NCBI GenBank assembly: GCA_963576725.1
Contig: OY755241.1
Coordinates: 1,612,001-1,676,000 of the forward strand
DNA: 64,000 nucleotides
Source of the DNA: Azorinus chamasolen
Taxonomy: Eukaryota > Mollusca > Bivalvia > Cardiida > Solecurtidae
Direction of reading: 5' to 3'
The translations under genes were made by a program, and so were the position numbers. Each line of letters starts with the position of its first letter. The stretch's first letter is position 1. This document shows, one piece after another, positions 1-9,895 of the stretch. The notes below the pieces were generated by a model. That model was not told the DNA's origin and ran no database searches. It was given only the letters and a program-made list of their open reading frames with translations.

Positions 1-140
1 CTACTAGAGGAGCCCTTGATCAGGGCATGCACCCCTCACATGTAACATGCATTGGTTCCAAATATTTGGACGAGTTTATATGATATGGGAGTTAAATGCA
101 CACTTTCGCATAATTAGGCTGTATATGTACTTGTAGCTAC

Positions 141-304
141 CTGAATCAGTCCCCTCTTGTATGCGCCATTGTTGTTTCCTATTCTCATGCCTGCATCAGG
201 ATGAAGACAGATGTCGCTGTCTCCCATGGTCCAGTAAAACAGGAAGGTGCCACACTCCCAATTCAGGTAACATGTGTGCACGTCACCAGGAGACTCTGGG
301 AACT
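141..304 (-). CDS. Exon 5 (last in window) of temptin/copper-monooxygenase-like gene
   Basis: The 54 codons resemble the middle of the N-terminal Cu2 monooxygenase domain of the DBH/PHM/MOXD1 family: a DVHTC segment, then CLHPDAGMRIG, then an end at GLIQ. In the family that end precedes a V/I-H-Y/W segment carrying a copper-ligand His. The acceptor reads tgttttcag and the donor CAG|GTAGCT. The exon opens with two bases that complete the one base left by the exon at 8915-8733, giving ...CSGD-EFPESPGD. The reading frame ends in phase 0, so the next exon, with the third CuA-site His, lies beyond the left edge. Splice sites and phases are read directly; the family is assigned from remembered motifs. 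Confidence 0.8.
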
Positions 305-425
305 CTGAAAACACGAAAAACAGCTCTTAGTTTTGTAAATCATTCTCTGTGACAATTTTAAAAGGATTTACTTGTTTTTGTATGAAAATCTAATCAGAAT
401 TCACACACAGTACTGTACATCAGTA

Positions 426-870
426 AGGTGAGTGAATGAGTTTGGGTTTACGGCACAGCTTCTCTTTTCGCATTGCTACTTTTGCTTTCGAAGGATCTCC
501 CACTTTCAGGATATATTTACCAAATACGGGTATGGGATTTTCGTTTGCTGCTCGTATACACTAGTTTGGGTCTTGTAGTATGGATTGCGGCTGTACACAC
601 CAGGTGAACGTGAACGAGTGAGTTGGCATTTCGACACTAAATAGGTCATATAGCGCCAATTACGAAAAATATGATGAAACGATGAAAGTCATTAAAAACA
701 AATATCGATCAACGTGTGTAAATCATAGCACAAATTGTATGAAATTTGAAAATCGAAAAATGAATACAGAACGAACATATAAATTAATGATTTATATTTT
801 AGGATAAAGACGAAAACACGAAATTATCTTCTTGCATGGAACTATTAGATAACTGGTGCGTAGAATCAAC
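426..870 (-). repeat. SINE-like interspersed repeats with LINE-type 3' tail
   Basis: Two partial units begin with gagtga-type tracts followed by a TTTACGGC box, then (second unit) AATAGGTCATATAGCGCC. The second unit continues with about 200 bp that recur at 57915-58190 and 60878-61080. Read on the minus strand, the unit ends in CCGTAAA plus a CTCA/TTCA microsatellite. That matches the 3' tail of the RNase H-bearing LINE at 41269, 50304 and 59226, so these look like SINEs or truncated LINE ends using the same 3' terminus. Confidence 0.55.
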
Positions 871-1375
871 ATTCAATAAAAACAATGGAAGGTACTTGTT
901 ATCTTGAAACCCCGTAGATACTTTGTTTCATCCCTTTTAAAAAGAGTTGACACAGAACAGATAGCCCCAGCAGGAGTCGTCTGCATAGCTTTGGGCTGTG
1001 TGTTTGCTTATGGAACAATAATGCTCTGAATGTGCGGTTTCTGCAAATTGTACTTATGTAAACATGTATCTGTATTTATTACGTAATTATTTCTTACTAC
1101 TACTTTACTACTTTTCCATTTACACATGGGTGTAGGACCCCCCCCCCCATGTTGAGACAGGGGGCCAGAGTATAATTTGCCCCCCCCCCCTCACCAATAA
1201 TTCTCATGTCCAAACATAAAAATGAAAAAAATACAAAAAGAAAAGTGAAAGGGATGTAAAACGCACACTTCCAATTGTAATTAAATGATTTATTTTCGTA
1301 CCTGCAATTTATTACGGCTTTTTGGTCCCACATATCTATAACTTAGCCCCGTTCAACGGTAAACAATCAGATAAT

Positions 1376-1479
1376 TCGTAACTACTCGTCTTATTCCGCC
1401 AGGGTTCGGAATATCTGCACTCGGATATGTTTCCCCGGCTTCACTCCGAACCCTGACGGAATACGACGAGTAATTACGA
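1376..1479. repeat. Inverted repeat, 35-bp arms
   Basis: The left arm at 1376-1410 and right arm at 1445-1479 are reverse complements over 35 bases with three mismatches, around a 34-base spacer. It has the look of a small foldback element. No coding potential is visible. Confidence 0.7.
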
Positions 1480-2022
1480 TTTGCGCTATTTTTGTCTTGT
1501 TCTACATCTGTTTAAAACCAACGAACAGCTGAAACGGAAGAATCCTCTCCTTCAAGGTAACTGCATGAATCTGACCGGGAATTCATGAATTTGAAAAAAA
1601 ATGGTAACGAAACAGGCATTAGCCGTATTCGACTGACCCACTTTCAATAAGCAACTGAAAGAATTCCCAGTCTAATACAATACACGTTGAGCAACGAAAA
1701 CTAATCATGCAACGCAGGTTGAAGAACGTTGAGATCGTTGAGTAAAGCAAGGTAAAGTTAATCCATACACTATAAATTGATTGGTTGAATTCAATAGGTG
1801 GGAGAAGTTCATGCGACGGAACAGCAAGATAAAGCCCAGTCGAATACCGGTAATGTTTTTTGTGTGACAGGTGGCTCGAGATTAAAACAGGAACAATATT
1901 CATATTATTGGATGAATGTGAATGTTACAAGATGAAGCTTAAACTTGTTCGTTTGAGTATGATTTATATTTTTTTCTGAAAAAATGTGCATCTTCGGGAA
2001 AAGACATATTAGCTCGTTAGAC

Positions 2023-2124
2023 AAGTTTAATATGATAAAGCCAGATTGGTTTTGTAGGTCAGATTTCGTGGCCAAGTTTAATATGATAAAGCCAGATTGG
2101 TTTTGTAGGTCAGATCCCGTGGCC
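2023..2124. repeat. 51-bp tandem duplication
   Basis: A 51-base unit starting aagtttaatatgataaag occurs twice back to back at 2023 and 2074. The copies differ by two bases near the end (TTCGTGGCC versus CCCGTGGCC). Confidence 0.85.
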
Positions 2125-2200
2125 GAGTGGTCTGGCGCGCTGTCTGTTACATAGAAGACTGGAAGTCATGGATTTACCTGCGCGCCACGGGATTGAATCC
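2111..2200 (+). tRNA. tRNA-like sequence, probably a SINE head or tRNA pseudogene
   Basis: It contains GTGGCCGAGTGGTCTGG, close to the A box of Leu/Ser tRNAs, and GGGATTGAATCC about 55 bases further on, a degenerate B box. The segments ATCCCGTGG and CCACGGGAT are complementary but do not sit where a standard acceptor stem would. I do not think it is a functional tRNA gene. A tRNA-derived SINE head is more likely. Confidence 0.35.
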
Positions 2201-2210
2201 ATTCAGAGAC

Positions 2211-3245
2211 GTATTTTTAGCACACCAGAGCACAAAGTGCTCAGGGTGAGCTATTGTGATCGCCTGATGTTCGTCGTGCGTCGTCTACAATTTGAACCTT
2301 TAAAAATCTTCTCCTCTGAATCTATAGGGTTCTTAGCTTTCATCTTTGGCATATAGCATCATATTCAGGTCCTCTACAAAAGTTATATAAATTATGCCCC
2401 AGGGGTCAATATTGGCCCCGCCCCAGGGGTGGCTAGTTTTTTTTAAGCAGACTGTTGTTCCAGTTTTCTGTTACAGAGTGCTTGGTTCATTAGTTAGGCA
2501 TAGGGAAAACTTTAAAAATCTTCATGCCAAAAACTGCATGTCCCAGAGCTTAGATATTTGGTGTATAGATTTACTTAGTACATGTATACCTTTATGAATT
2601 TTGTTAATATCATAGTTTTGAGGTTAAAAATGGTCCTGCCCTGTGGGTTATACTTTAAAACAGACTTCTACAGTATAAAGGTTTCCATTGAACCACTAGC
2701 TTGCCAGCTAGTGTACTGGAGAGGTCAAGCTGAAGTTCACCTGTTCTGTACTCTAGTTGATGTCTGTTTCAGAAATATTGTCTGTTTGTTCACACTGTTT
2801 TAAATACATACCAATCTTTCAATTAACCCTCTTGTACAAACCACATAATTATGAAGTTACATATGTATCAGATCAGAATCCAAACTGTGCTAATTTCAGT
2901 CAAGTCATGCTTAGCACTGATAGGGTTATAACACTGAGTTCCTGAGATCTGTTAGAAATGTCTGCTGAAAAATTAACACTGTCAATGGCTCTCTAGTTTT
3001 ATATAGAAACAATATTGTGAAACCTAAATAGTAATCTTCTGAAACTGGAAGTTTCTCTGGTTCATATTTGGCACAAAACATCATCTTGAAATCCTCTGAA
3101 AACATATATGAATTATGCTCCTGTGTTTAAATGAAGCCCGGCCCCAGGGCTGGCAAGATTTCTATAGAAACATAGTGAAAACTTTGTAAATATTCTCCTC
3201 TGATTGTCTGGTGAGCGATATCAGGGCCATCATGGCCCTCTTGTT
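2211..3245. mobile_element. Hairpin-ended tandem-repeat element, copy 1
   Basis: The left end carries tttttagcacaccagagc followed by an interrupted palindrome around GCTCAGGGTGAGCT. The right end is GGTGAGCGATATC followed by the palindrome AGGGCCATCATGGCCCT and CTTGTT. The interior has degenerate repeats and no credible reading frame. The same end structure recurs at 3270, 9657/15709, 35622, 39890, 40497, 45709 and 53914. It looks non-autonomous. Confidence 0.65.
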
Positions 3246-3269
3246 TCCGTTCCCGTGACTGCATCACAT

Positions 3270-4125
3270 TTTTAGCTCACCTGAGCAAAGCTCAGGGTGA
3301 GCTTTTGGGAGACTTGAATGTCCGGCGTCCGTCGTGCGTCGTCAACAATTTGCTTGTGAACACTCTAGTGGTCACAATTGTAGTCTAATCTTCATGAAAC
3401 TTGGTCAGAATGAATGTCTCGATAAAATCTCGGACGAGTTCGAAAGTGGGTCAAGTTGGGTTAAAAACTAGGTCACTAGGTCAAATAGTAGGAAAACCTT
3501 GTGAACCCTCTAGAGGTCACATTTTTAGCCCAGTTTTCATGAAACTTGGTCAGAATAAAATCTCGGAAGAGTTCGAAAGTGGGTCAAGTGGGGTTAAAAA
3601 CTAGGTCAAACAGTAGAAAAACTCTTGTGAACACTCTAGAGGTCACATCTATAGCCAAATCTTCATGAAAATTGGCCAGAATGATTGTCCTAATAAAATC
3701 TTAACCATGTTTGAAAGTGGGTTATGTGAGGTCAAAAAGTAGGTCACTGGGTCTTAGAAAAATCTAGTTTACACTCCAGTGGCCACATTTTTAGCTCAGT
3801 CTTCCTCAAACTTGCCCAGAGTGTTTGTCTTGGTGATACCAAGGTTGAGTGTGATCATGGGATGGATGGGAATAAAAAGTAGGTCACTAGGTCAAATCTT
3901 AGAAAAATTACTCTAGAGGGCACATTTTAAGCCCAATCTTGATAAAATCAATATACTAAATCTTTGAAAATCTTGTTCTGCAGAACTACTGCTCATGATC
4001 CACTATCAACGTTGTTCAAATATTGTCCTTAAGGTCAATCTTGGCCCTACCCATGGGCTACCCAGCAAAAATCTTAAATCTATGGTAATCAGGTGAGCGA
4101 TTAAGGGCCATCTTGGCCCTCTTGT
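3270..4125. mobile_element. Hairpin-ended tandem-repeat element, copy 2
   Basis: It starts with tttttagctcacctgagc and ends with tcaggtgagcgattaaggg, a GGGCCATCTTGGCCC hairpin and CTTGTT. The interior is built of divergent units of roughly 145 bp containing AAACTTGGTCAGAAT and AAAGTGGGTCAAGT. GCTCACCTGA near the left end is the inverse of TCAGGTGAGC near the right end. The short open frames inside are products of the repeat and not genes. Confidence 0.7.
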
Positions 4126-4285
4126 TATATCAACGAATCAACTGGATTTTGTTACGACACGACGCGGTTTAATGCGGAAATGACATAGTTTAATACTTAA
4201 ATGACATGGTTTAATACGGAATGACACATGTCAGTGGCGTGTGCACTGTGGATGAACGGCTTGATACGGTATAAGCAAGACTTAC

Positions 4286-4500
4286 TTCATTCTCATTGTT
4301 ATACCTTCTGATCCTTCGAGATCATGAATTTCAGTACTTGTTATGAAAATTGAGTACCGCTTAAGCCGGTGCTAGGGGGCGTGAGCAGTGTTGCACTTTC
4401 AATTACTGTTCATGAACAGACTCAATAAAACCGCGTCTACAATTTTCTCTTTTTGTGTTGCAATTTTTGCTCCCGGGGATCACCTCCCTTCAGAATTTAG
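4286..4500 (+). repeat. Dispersed repeat, also at 60308 and 60567
   Basis: A block running from CTCATTGTTATACCTTCTGA through GAATTTCAGTACTT, ACCGCTTAAGCCGGTGCTAG and gagcagtgttgcactttcaa to aacagactcaataaaaccg is nearly the same at 60308-60500 and 60567-60780. Shorter pieces are near 455, 17800 and 18150. No coding potential is recognised. Confidence 0.6.
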
Positions 4501-5296
4501 TATGAATAAGAACGGTCTAATACAGAATAGCATGGATCGACACGGATCTAAGCAATCCGCCTTCGGGCCTACGCATTAATGCGGTTTTAATACGGAATAA
4601 AACAATCAGTAGGTTCTAATAAGGTTTAATAAGGATGTACTACGGTTATTTGGTCGGTTGTGAAATTTTGAACATGTTCAAAAATGTTCACGTACATACC
4701 AGTACTACTACGGCTAAAATACGGAAAGCTAACGACAAAAACAGATTGCCACGAATGATGCCAGATCGCATCTTACCCTCCATAATATCCGGGAATGTCT
4801 GATCTAGGCATAAAGGAACCGCAAAATATTTATCTTGTCGCTTAGCCCTTTTCCTGTGAATATTAGTTTTGAGTATTTCTACATGAATACTCATAGCCTT
4901 TTTTTTATATAATTTCGTATTAATAAAGACAAATATGGCTTTGCCTGTAACTTCAGAATTAGATCTATATTAGCTAATAAGAAACCCGGAGCTGTCTGAT
5001 CCGGGTCTACTCTGTATACGAAGGTGCAAAAAAGTCGCCTGGCCTTCTTTGGTTATGAATGATGTCCTTGGCCAATATAGTAGAGCGTTATGCAAGATGT
5101 TATACACTTAGCTATACATCTATACATTTAGCATAAAGTCTAAAAGACTGGAGACATCGGTAGTACACCAGTTAAAGGCTGGAGACACCGGTGTTAAGAC
5201 TAGCAGCAGACCGTTGTTTTTGAGACGGGAGACACCGGTATTGGACTGGTAGTGACGGGCATCAGGTCGGGATTCAAACTGGTAGTAGACGTATAA

Positions 5297-5799
5297 AAGT
5301 ACAAAAATGAGTCATGCAGGAAACACCACATACAGAACAAACACTCGCCCGAACAGCAACACAAGGAAACAGCAAATGTACATAAGTAGAAAAAACAACA
5401 AGAGACGCACAAAGACAAAACAAACATACAATAGGAGGAAGATGGAAGTACCGCCTTGGAACGGTCAGTGACAAAAGTCACTGGGGGGTTAAACCGGTTT
5501 ATGGGCGCCCAACCTCACACTTATTCCATCCCCATCCTAAAAGACAGTGTAAATAAACGTATCCCCTCTCCGACTAATCTACAACAACCGCGACGGCAAA
5601 TACAGTGGTAAAATGCATGTATAACGAAAAAACATTTAAGTGAACATACTGTATGCACCTATCGCTAGTGTACTCAATGATTGAGCTGCAAACAGAGTAA
5701 CTGTAGAAAAGTAATAAAGGGTACGACAAAAATGAAATAGTACAGATATCCGACGTTCTCCTTCCATTTCTGGATTTAAGAGGTCGCCTTCATAGAGTA
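5297..5799 (-). repeat. 3' UTR of PLE family 1, copy 1
   Basis: This segment follows the PLE stop codon on the minus strand. It carries a SECIS-like fold at its start, then AAACCGGTTT, the core CTGACCGTTCCAAGGCGGTA, and an end of the type CATGACTCATTTTTGTAC. The same 3' UTR is found at 55340-55845 (+), 34105-34290 (-) and 9614/15710 (-), so it is a well-bounded element end. Confidence 0.8.
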
Positions 5800-5801
5800 C
5801 T
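5739..5801 (-). promoter_or_regulatory. SECIS-like element, PLE family 1 copy 1
   Basis: Reading the minus strand: AGTAC overlaps the TAG stop, then ATGA (5793-5790), a 12-base strand, an apical loop opening with AAA, the return strand, GA (5750-5749) and closing GTACT. This matches the eukaryotic SECIS core: UGA/GA quartet, helix of about 11 bp, unpaired AA in the apical loop. The helix has two internal mismatches. Read by eye; folding energy was not computed. Confidence 0.7.
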
Positions 5802-7033
5802 AAACCTTTCTTGTTGGCGTACATGCAAAGAGGCCAGCGTGATTGCCAACTGTAAAAGGGTTCACAACCAAACATGCAGTATGTTGTAGTACTACAGGAT
5901 CATATCCCTTTTTAATGAATTGTTTTATACATTTGATGAACAAAGTGCGAAAATGGGTATGTCCAATAATTTTACGAAGTTTGTAAATCACATCACCATA
6001 AAATTCAGGATGTGAAATACCGTGTCGCAGAAGCTCCTTGAGATTACATTTGTACTTGCCAATAAGCGAGAGATTTCGATAGTAAAATTTAGAGAAAGTT
6101 TTTCTTAGTTTATGGTATCTATATCCTTGCTTAATCAGTTTTTCAGTTAAAATGAGATTTCGACTGTTAAAATCGTCAATAGATGAACAAGCTCTAGCAA
6201 AACGAATAAGTTGAGATATATAAACCCCGTAAGATGGAGCACGGGGAACATCTCCGTCAAGATGAGGAAAATTTACAATATTAAAATCAAAATCATCTCT
6301 TTTGTCATATATTTTAGAAGAAATCATTCCATTATTAATTTTAAGGTCTAGATCAAGAAACGCTGCATAATTGTCGGACGGGTTAGCTTTATTCAATTTG
6401 AGTTCTTTAGGATAAATTGTAGGAATCAGAGCATCAAAGAAAGGGTTATCTAAGTTAAAAATATCATCCAAATATCGACAAGTTTCATTGAAGGCTTTTA
6501 TAACATCTTGTGATTGAGGATTCAAACGCAACATGAAATCTCTCTCATAGCAGTACAAAAACAAATCTGCGACAAGTGGTGCACAATTCGTACCCATAGG
6601 AATACCAATTACCTGACGGTATATAGCATTCCCATAACGTACAAATATGTTATCCAAAAGAAAGGTTAGTGCTTCGCAAACTTCTGAGCAAGTCCAATTG
6701 GTGTAATATTTCATTTGGTCGTCAGTAAAGAAAGCTTTTTCAGCATTACATGCCAAGAATGATGTTTTTTCTCGGGCAAATACTTTCTGGATCAAGTAAG
6801 TAAGCTTATCCTTAATTAAAATATGAGGAAGAGTTGTGTACAGAGTAGAAAAATCGTACGTGCTTACAGTGGAAGCAAGATACCTTTTGTTCTTAAGTTT
6901 GTTTAAGACTTCTGAAGAGTTCTTAATAGACCAGAAGAGATTTATTCCAGAATTTTCATAAGTCTTATCACAGTAGAATTTTACATGTTCCTTTACCTTC
7001 GTTAAACAAGAAGTCAAACGTATAGACAATTTA

Positions 7034-7229
7034 GTAGTTGTACATGAACTAGAATTTGCAATGAAACGCGCTTTATATGGTTTTTTATGTAGTTTTGGTA
7101 ACCAATACATTGTAGGAAGTTTATGTTGTGTGTAGTTGTACATGAACTAGAATTTGCAATGAAACGCGCTTTATATGGTTTTTTATGTAGTTTTGGTAAC
7201 CAATACATTGTAGGAAGTTTATGTTGTGT
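7034..7229 (-). repeat. 98-bp tandem duplication inside the PLE RT
   Basis: The 98 bases starting gtagttgtacatgaactaga at 7034 recur immediately at 7132. They encode the region around MYWLPKLHKKPYKARFIAN, so that peptide is specified twice. 98 is not a multiple of three, hence the frameshift. The copy at 51844-52120 lacks the duplication. Confidence 0.9.
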
Positions 7230-7364
7230 AATTTTAATATCGGTTTCAAATTGTTCACACTTTTTGACATGGTCTGAAATTATGGTCTTTTCGTCAGTGG
7301 TAACTGAAATGTATGACTTGGTATTAGTAATTTCCTGCTTCAAGACATCGATATAATGTAATCG

Positions 7365-7367
7365 TCA
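7365..7367 (-). other. In-frame TGA, candidate selenocysteine codon 2
   Basis: Context NNVIII-[TGA]-RLHYIDVLKQEI. The frame stays open on both sides and the surrounding protein is typical for PLEs, where this position is usually a Cys or another ordinary residue. The same TGA is at 51820-51822 in another copy. Confidence 0.65.
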
Positions 7368-7778
7368 AATAATAATCACATTATTCGATGCCTTATCAGC
7401 AGGAACAAAAACGTATTTTGAATGGAAATCCTGTAAACCCTTTTTAAGATGTCTAAAAGAAGTTCTAGGTTTAGGTGGAAGAAGGTGTTTATTAGAGCTG
7501 TAAAAGGAAATGCTTTTATCAATTATATCAAAAATTAGTTTTTTCCAACAAGAAAGAGCATTAGACTCAACATGTTCTCTTCGACACCATTTAATACTAA
7601 AATTTTGTAAAGCCTCCGCAATCTGAACTCGACAAGAGTTAAAATCTATCAAGGATGGTATTCTATATTTGGGACCTTTATTCAAAAGAGATCGTAGACG
7701 TTTATCTTTAATTATCTCAAAATTACCAGTAATCACATGACCAGCCGGAGAATAGCAAAATTTTGAGGTGGCGCAATC

Positions 7779-7781
7779 TCA
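7779..7781 (-). other. In-frame TGA, candidate selenocysteine codon 1 (C-x-C motif)
   Basis: Context NIPDN-[TGA]-DCATSKFCYSP. The TGA takes the first place of the C-x-C motif described between endonuclease and RT in Naiad elements, giving U-D-C. The same TGA in the same context is at 51422-51424. Confidence 0.7.
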
Positions 7782-8732
7782 ATTATCAGGAATATTATCA
7801 TTAATATTAAGGTCGGCCACAATTTTATTATAGTTGAAAATTGTATTTCTGATGGGTTTGTTATATTTGTAGCAGATGATAGGTGGTTCTGTATTTTTAA
7901 AGTATTTAGGAATAGTGTCAATTACATTTTTGTCTCTAAAAATACTTTGGAGGTCAATAAAATCAATACCTTTATTAATAAAAGGAATTTTCAAGAAGAA
8001 TCTTTGGTGTTCAGATAATTTGTCAATGTGCGGTCTGAGAACATGTAGAGTAAAGCTTTGTATCAAACTAGCCGTTCCTATGAGAGGATCTGATCTAAAA
8101 ATAATTTTATCGGCTTGCCCGTCAATTTCTTTTAATGAACATATAGATAAGGAGGAAAGTCTAGAAAGCATGGCATGTTTACCCGAAGTTAGGCGTAAAG
8201 TATGTAGATCAAAAAGAGTCATTTTCAAACGAGATTTTCGTTTAATATTACCATTTTTGCGAATGCCATGTGATCGAGATTTGCGTTTTCTAATAGAAAA
8301 AATATCTATATCTGGTTCTTTTGAAATATTTCCAGTCTGGTAAATATTATCATTCAGTCCTAAAGGAAAAGGTGTTTGCAATTTTTTGATCCAATTTAAT
8401 TCAGATATAAATATAGTTTTCGATTTAAAGCTACTAGTCGCCTCCTTATCATATGTTATATGCTCAACAATTTGTACTAAAACATCTTTAAAAGAATGGC
8501 CAGATTTCCGAAAGTGTTGGTATAAAAAAGTGTTTAGTTTACGATTTCGACACTGATATGCATGCTCACGAAATCGAGTTTTCAAAGCACGTTAGCATCT
8601 GACAAACCATGGCCAGTTCTCATCCAGAACTACTAGAGAAAATAAAATGTCAACCTAAATTTCTGTCTTTTACTACCAGAGCTACATAACATGTCATTTC
8701 TCAAGAGAAAGTCATAGTTTCTACGAACGTAC

Positions 8733-8915
8733 CGTCTCCACTGCAACCGAGCACTATGATCTCTTTCACTAGGGCAAAGTTGTCCACTTGTTCCGCGAGC
8801 GCCACCAGATGGAAGTCACCGTCGGTTGGAAAGTCAAACACCATACATTTGTATGTCATGGTGTGGCTGGGTACGCTGACAGCAGATGACAAGCTCACGG
8901 TCTGGCGGAAAACTC
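8733..8915 (-). CDS. Exon 4 of temptin/copper-monooxygenase-like gene
   Basis: 60 codons encode VFRQTVSLSSAVSVPSHTMT, then YKCMVFDFPTDGDFHLVA, then NFALVKEIIVLGCSGD. This follows the start of the DBH/PHM Cu2 monooxygenase N-terminal domain (VPxxxTxYxC, then the segment ending H-H-M-L-x-Y-G-C). The expected His-His pair, two of the three CuA ligands, reads Lys-Glu here. The acceptor is ttctttaacaatattcag and the donor GACG|GTACGT. The exon starts with two bases completing the Gly codon begun in exon 3 and leaves one base for exon 5. Confidence 0.82.
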
Positions 8916-9613
8916 CTGAATATTGTTAAAGAAAAGAACTAAAGTTAAATGTGCTCCAAAGCATTTTGCACCCAACACTCACTTATCGGAGAAAAAGGGA
9001 GATATGTATGTTACAAATATTTGAATGTCACAATATACTTTTCTTTTATTTCCGCACCTCATACTGTATTCATTAGAACATGTGCTTCAAAAGCGATTAA
9101 ATATGTTAAATGTAAACCATTGTAAAAGTCATATACTTTGAATTCCATTACACCTAGTGTTAATTGACCCTTTATTTCATGAATATTCATGAGAAAAAAG
9201 ACATTGAGAGCGGATCCTGATTGGAGCCGTCTGATCTGGATTTATGCGTTCAAAGGCATAGAAATGCGTATTTATGAAGTAAAGGGTTTAAAGCAGGTAA
9301 TAATTCGAACATGCTGTAGAGTTTTATGGAAATCTACCCAGCCATTCATGAGAAATTAAATTTTATCCAAATTTCATAATTTAGTGGCATATACCTATGG
9401 GGAAAATAATAAAACCACATCATTCTGGTTATAAACTACTCTTCACTATATATGAGACATTTGATTCATTTTTATCATCTAAGACAACAATCAAATTAGA
9501 TCATGCTGACGCTATGTACAACTACACTTTGTGTTGTAATTGATAGCTTCCCAGCCATTTATCAGAAATTGGATTTTCCAAACCTGACCAGCCATGACAA
9601 TTTGGATTTTACG
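8916..9613 (-). other. Intron 3, left part
   Basis: Non-coding intron sequence upstream (in gene order) of exon 4. Apart from the small TTAA-type palindromic element at 9164-9291 I recognise nothing. Confidence 0.5.
9164..9291. mobile_element. Small TTAA/CCC-ended palindromic MITE
   Basis: The left end TTGACCCTTTATTTCATGAA and right end TTTATGAAGTAAAGGGTTTAA are inverted copies. The middle carries an imperfect hairpin around GGATCCTGATTGGAGCC and GTCTGATCTGGATTT, the same arm type as at 30303 and 33169. TTAA-like flanks plus CCC suggest mobilisation by a piggyBac-like transposase (inference). Confidence 0.6.
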
Positions 9614-9657
9614 CAAGTACAAATGTGAGTCATGCAGGAAACATCACATGTAAAACA
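9614..9657 (-). repeat. PLE family 1 3' UTR fragment, distal piece
   Basis: It contains gtgagtcatgcaggaaacat, matching the end of the 3' UTR at 5297 and 34109. The rest of the same fragment resumes at 15710, so a hairpin-ended element has split it. Confidence 0.7.
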
Positions 9658-9690
9658 GGAGGGCCAAGATAGTCCTTAATCGCTCACCTG
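9658..9690. mobile_element. Hairpin-ended element, copy 3, left piece
   Basis: aggagggccaagatagtcct followed by TAATCGCTCACCTGATT is the terminal segment of the element that continues at 14097-15709. The L2-like LINE sits between the two pieces. Confidence 0.7.
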
Positions 9691-9895
9691 ATTGATAAAT
9701 TCATGCGCCAAAGTGTGAAGGCTGCATTAATTTTGTTCTGATGTTTTGCATAGTTTTAAGAGGAAAATACTTTATAAAAACTTTCCGAAACGTGACACAA
9801 ATGTGCATGAAGGGATTGTGAACAGATTGGTGTACTTTTTAGGCGATTCTGTTGTGTGATTTGACAGAAAAACGTGAATTTAATAAAACAATTTT

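Larger units (their letters stand above)
5800..8591 (-). pseudogene. Naiad-type Penelope-like element ORF (GIY-YIG endonuclease N-terminal to RT), 5'-truncated
   Basis: Reading from 8591: the C-terminal half of a GIY-YIG-type domain (LKTRFREHAYQCRNRKLN, then ELNWIKKLQTPFPLG), a basic linker, a C-x-C-like motif, then a PLE reverse transcriptase. RT motifs are motif A YDFSTLYTTLPH, GIPMGTNCAPLVADLFLYCY, and the catalytic-site region CRYLDDIFNLDNPF. The endonuclease lies before the RT, which is the permuted Naiad/Chlamys order and not the canonical Penelope order. The frame is interrupted by TGA at 7781-7779 and 7367-7365, both plausible selenocysteine codons. A real lesion is the 98-bp tandem duplication at 7034-7229, which shifts the frame. 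TAA at 8594-8592 marks sequence outside the truncated element. Confidence 0.85.
305..8732 (-). other. Intron 4 of the temptin/monooxygenase-like gene
   Basis: This intron of about 8.4 kb joins two exons of compatible phase. It is filled with repeats annotated separately: LINE-tail/SINE-like units near 426-870, a foldback at 1376-1479, hairpin-ended elements at 2211-4125, a dispersed repeat at 4286-4500 and a whole truncated PLE at 5297-8591. I see no host exon in 871-1375, 1480-2020 or 4500-5290. The first of these holds two C11-type tracts near 1138 and 1180. The last holds a half hairpin of the palindromic MITE type near 4981-5021. Confidence 0.6.

Noticed and set aside
1098..1123. PLE family 2 3' terminus (TTTACTACTTTTCCATTTA) near the poly-C tracts
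   Set aside because: Only the last 20 or so bases match and there is no upstream UTR sequence; too short to call an insertion.
3401..3604. Repeated open frames with a common peptide (K-S-R-T-S-S-K-V-G-Q-V type), also at 14494, 46265, 46547, 54213 and 54916
   Set aside because: They come from the 145-bp unit of the hairpin-ended elements read in one frame; they begin and end with the repeat and have no codon or domain signal.
7043..7143. Programmed frameshifting in the PLE RT
   Set aside because: The break is explained by an exact 98-bp tandem duplication absent from the other copy.
5800..8591. TGA codons as simple pseudogene decay
   Set aside because: Possible in principle, but both TGAs recur at identical places in a separate copy, no TAA/TAG occurs in the same stretch, and a SECIS-like fold follows. 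Selenocysteine fits better.
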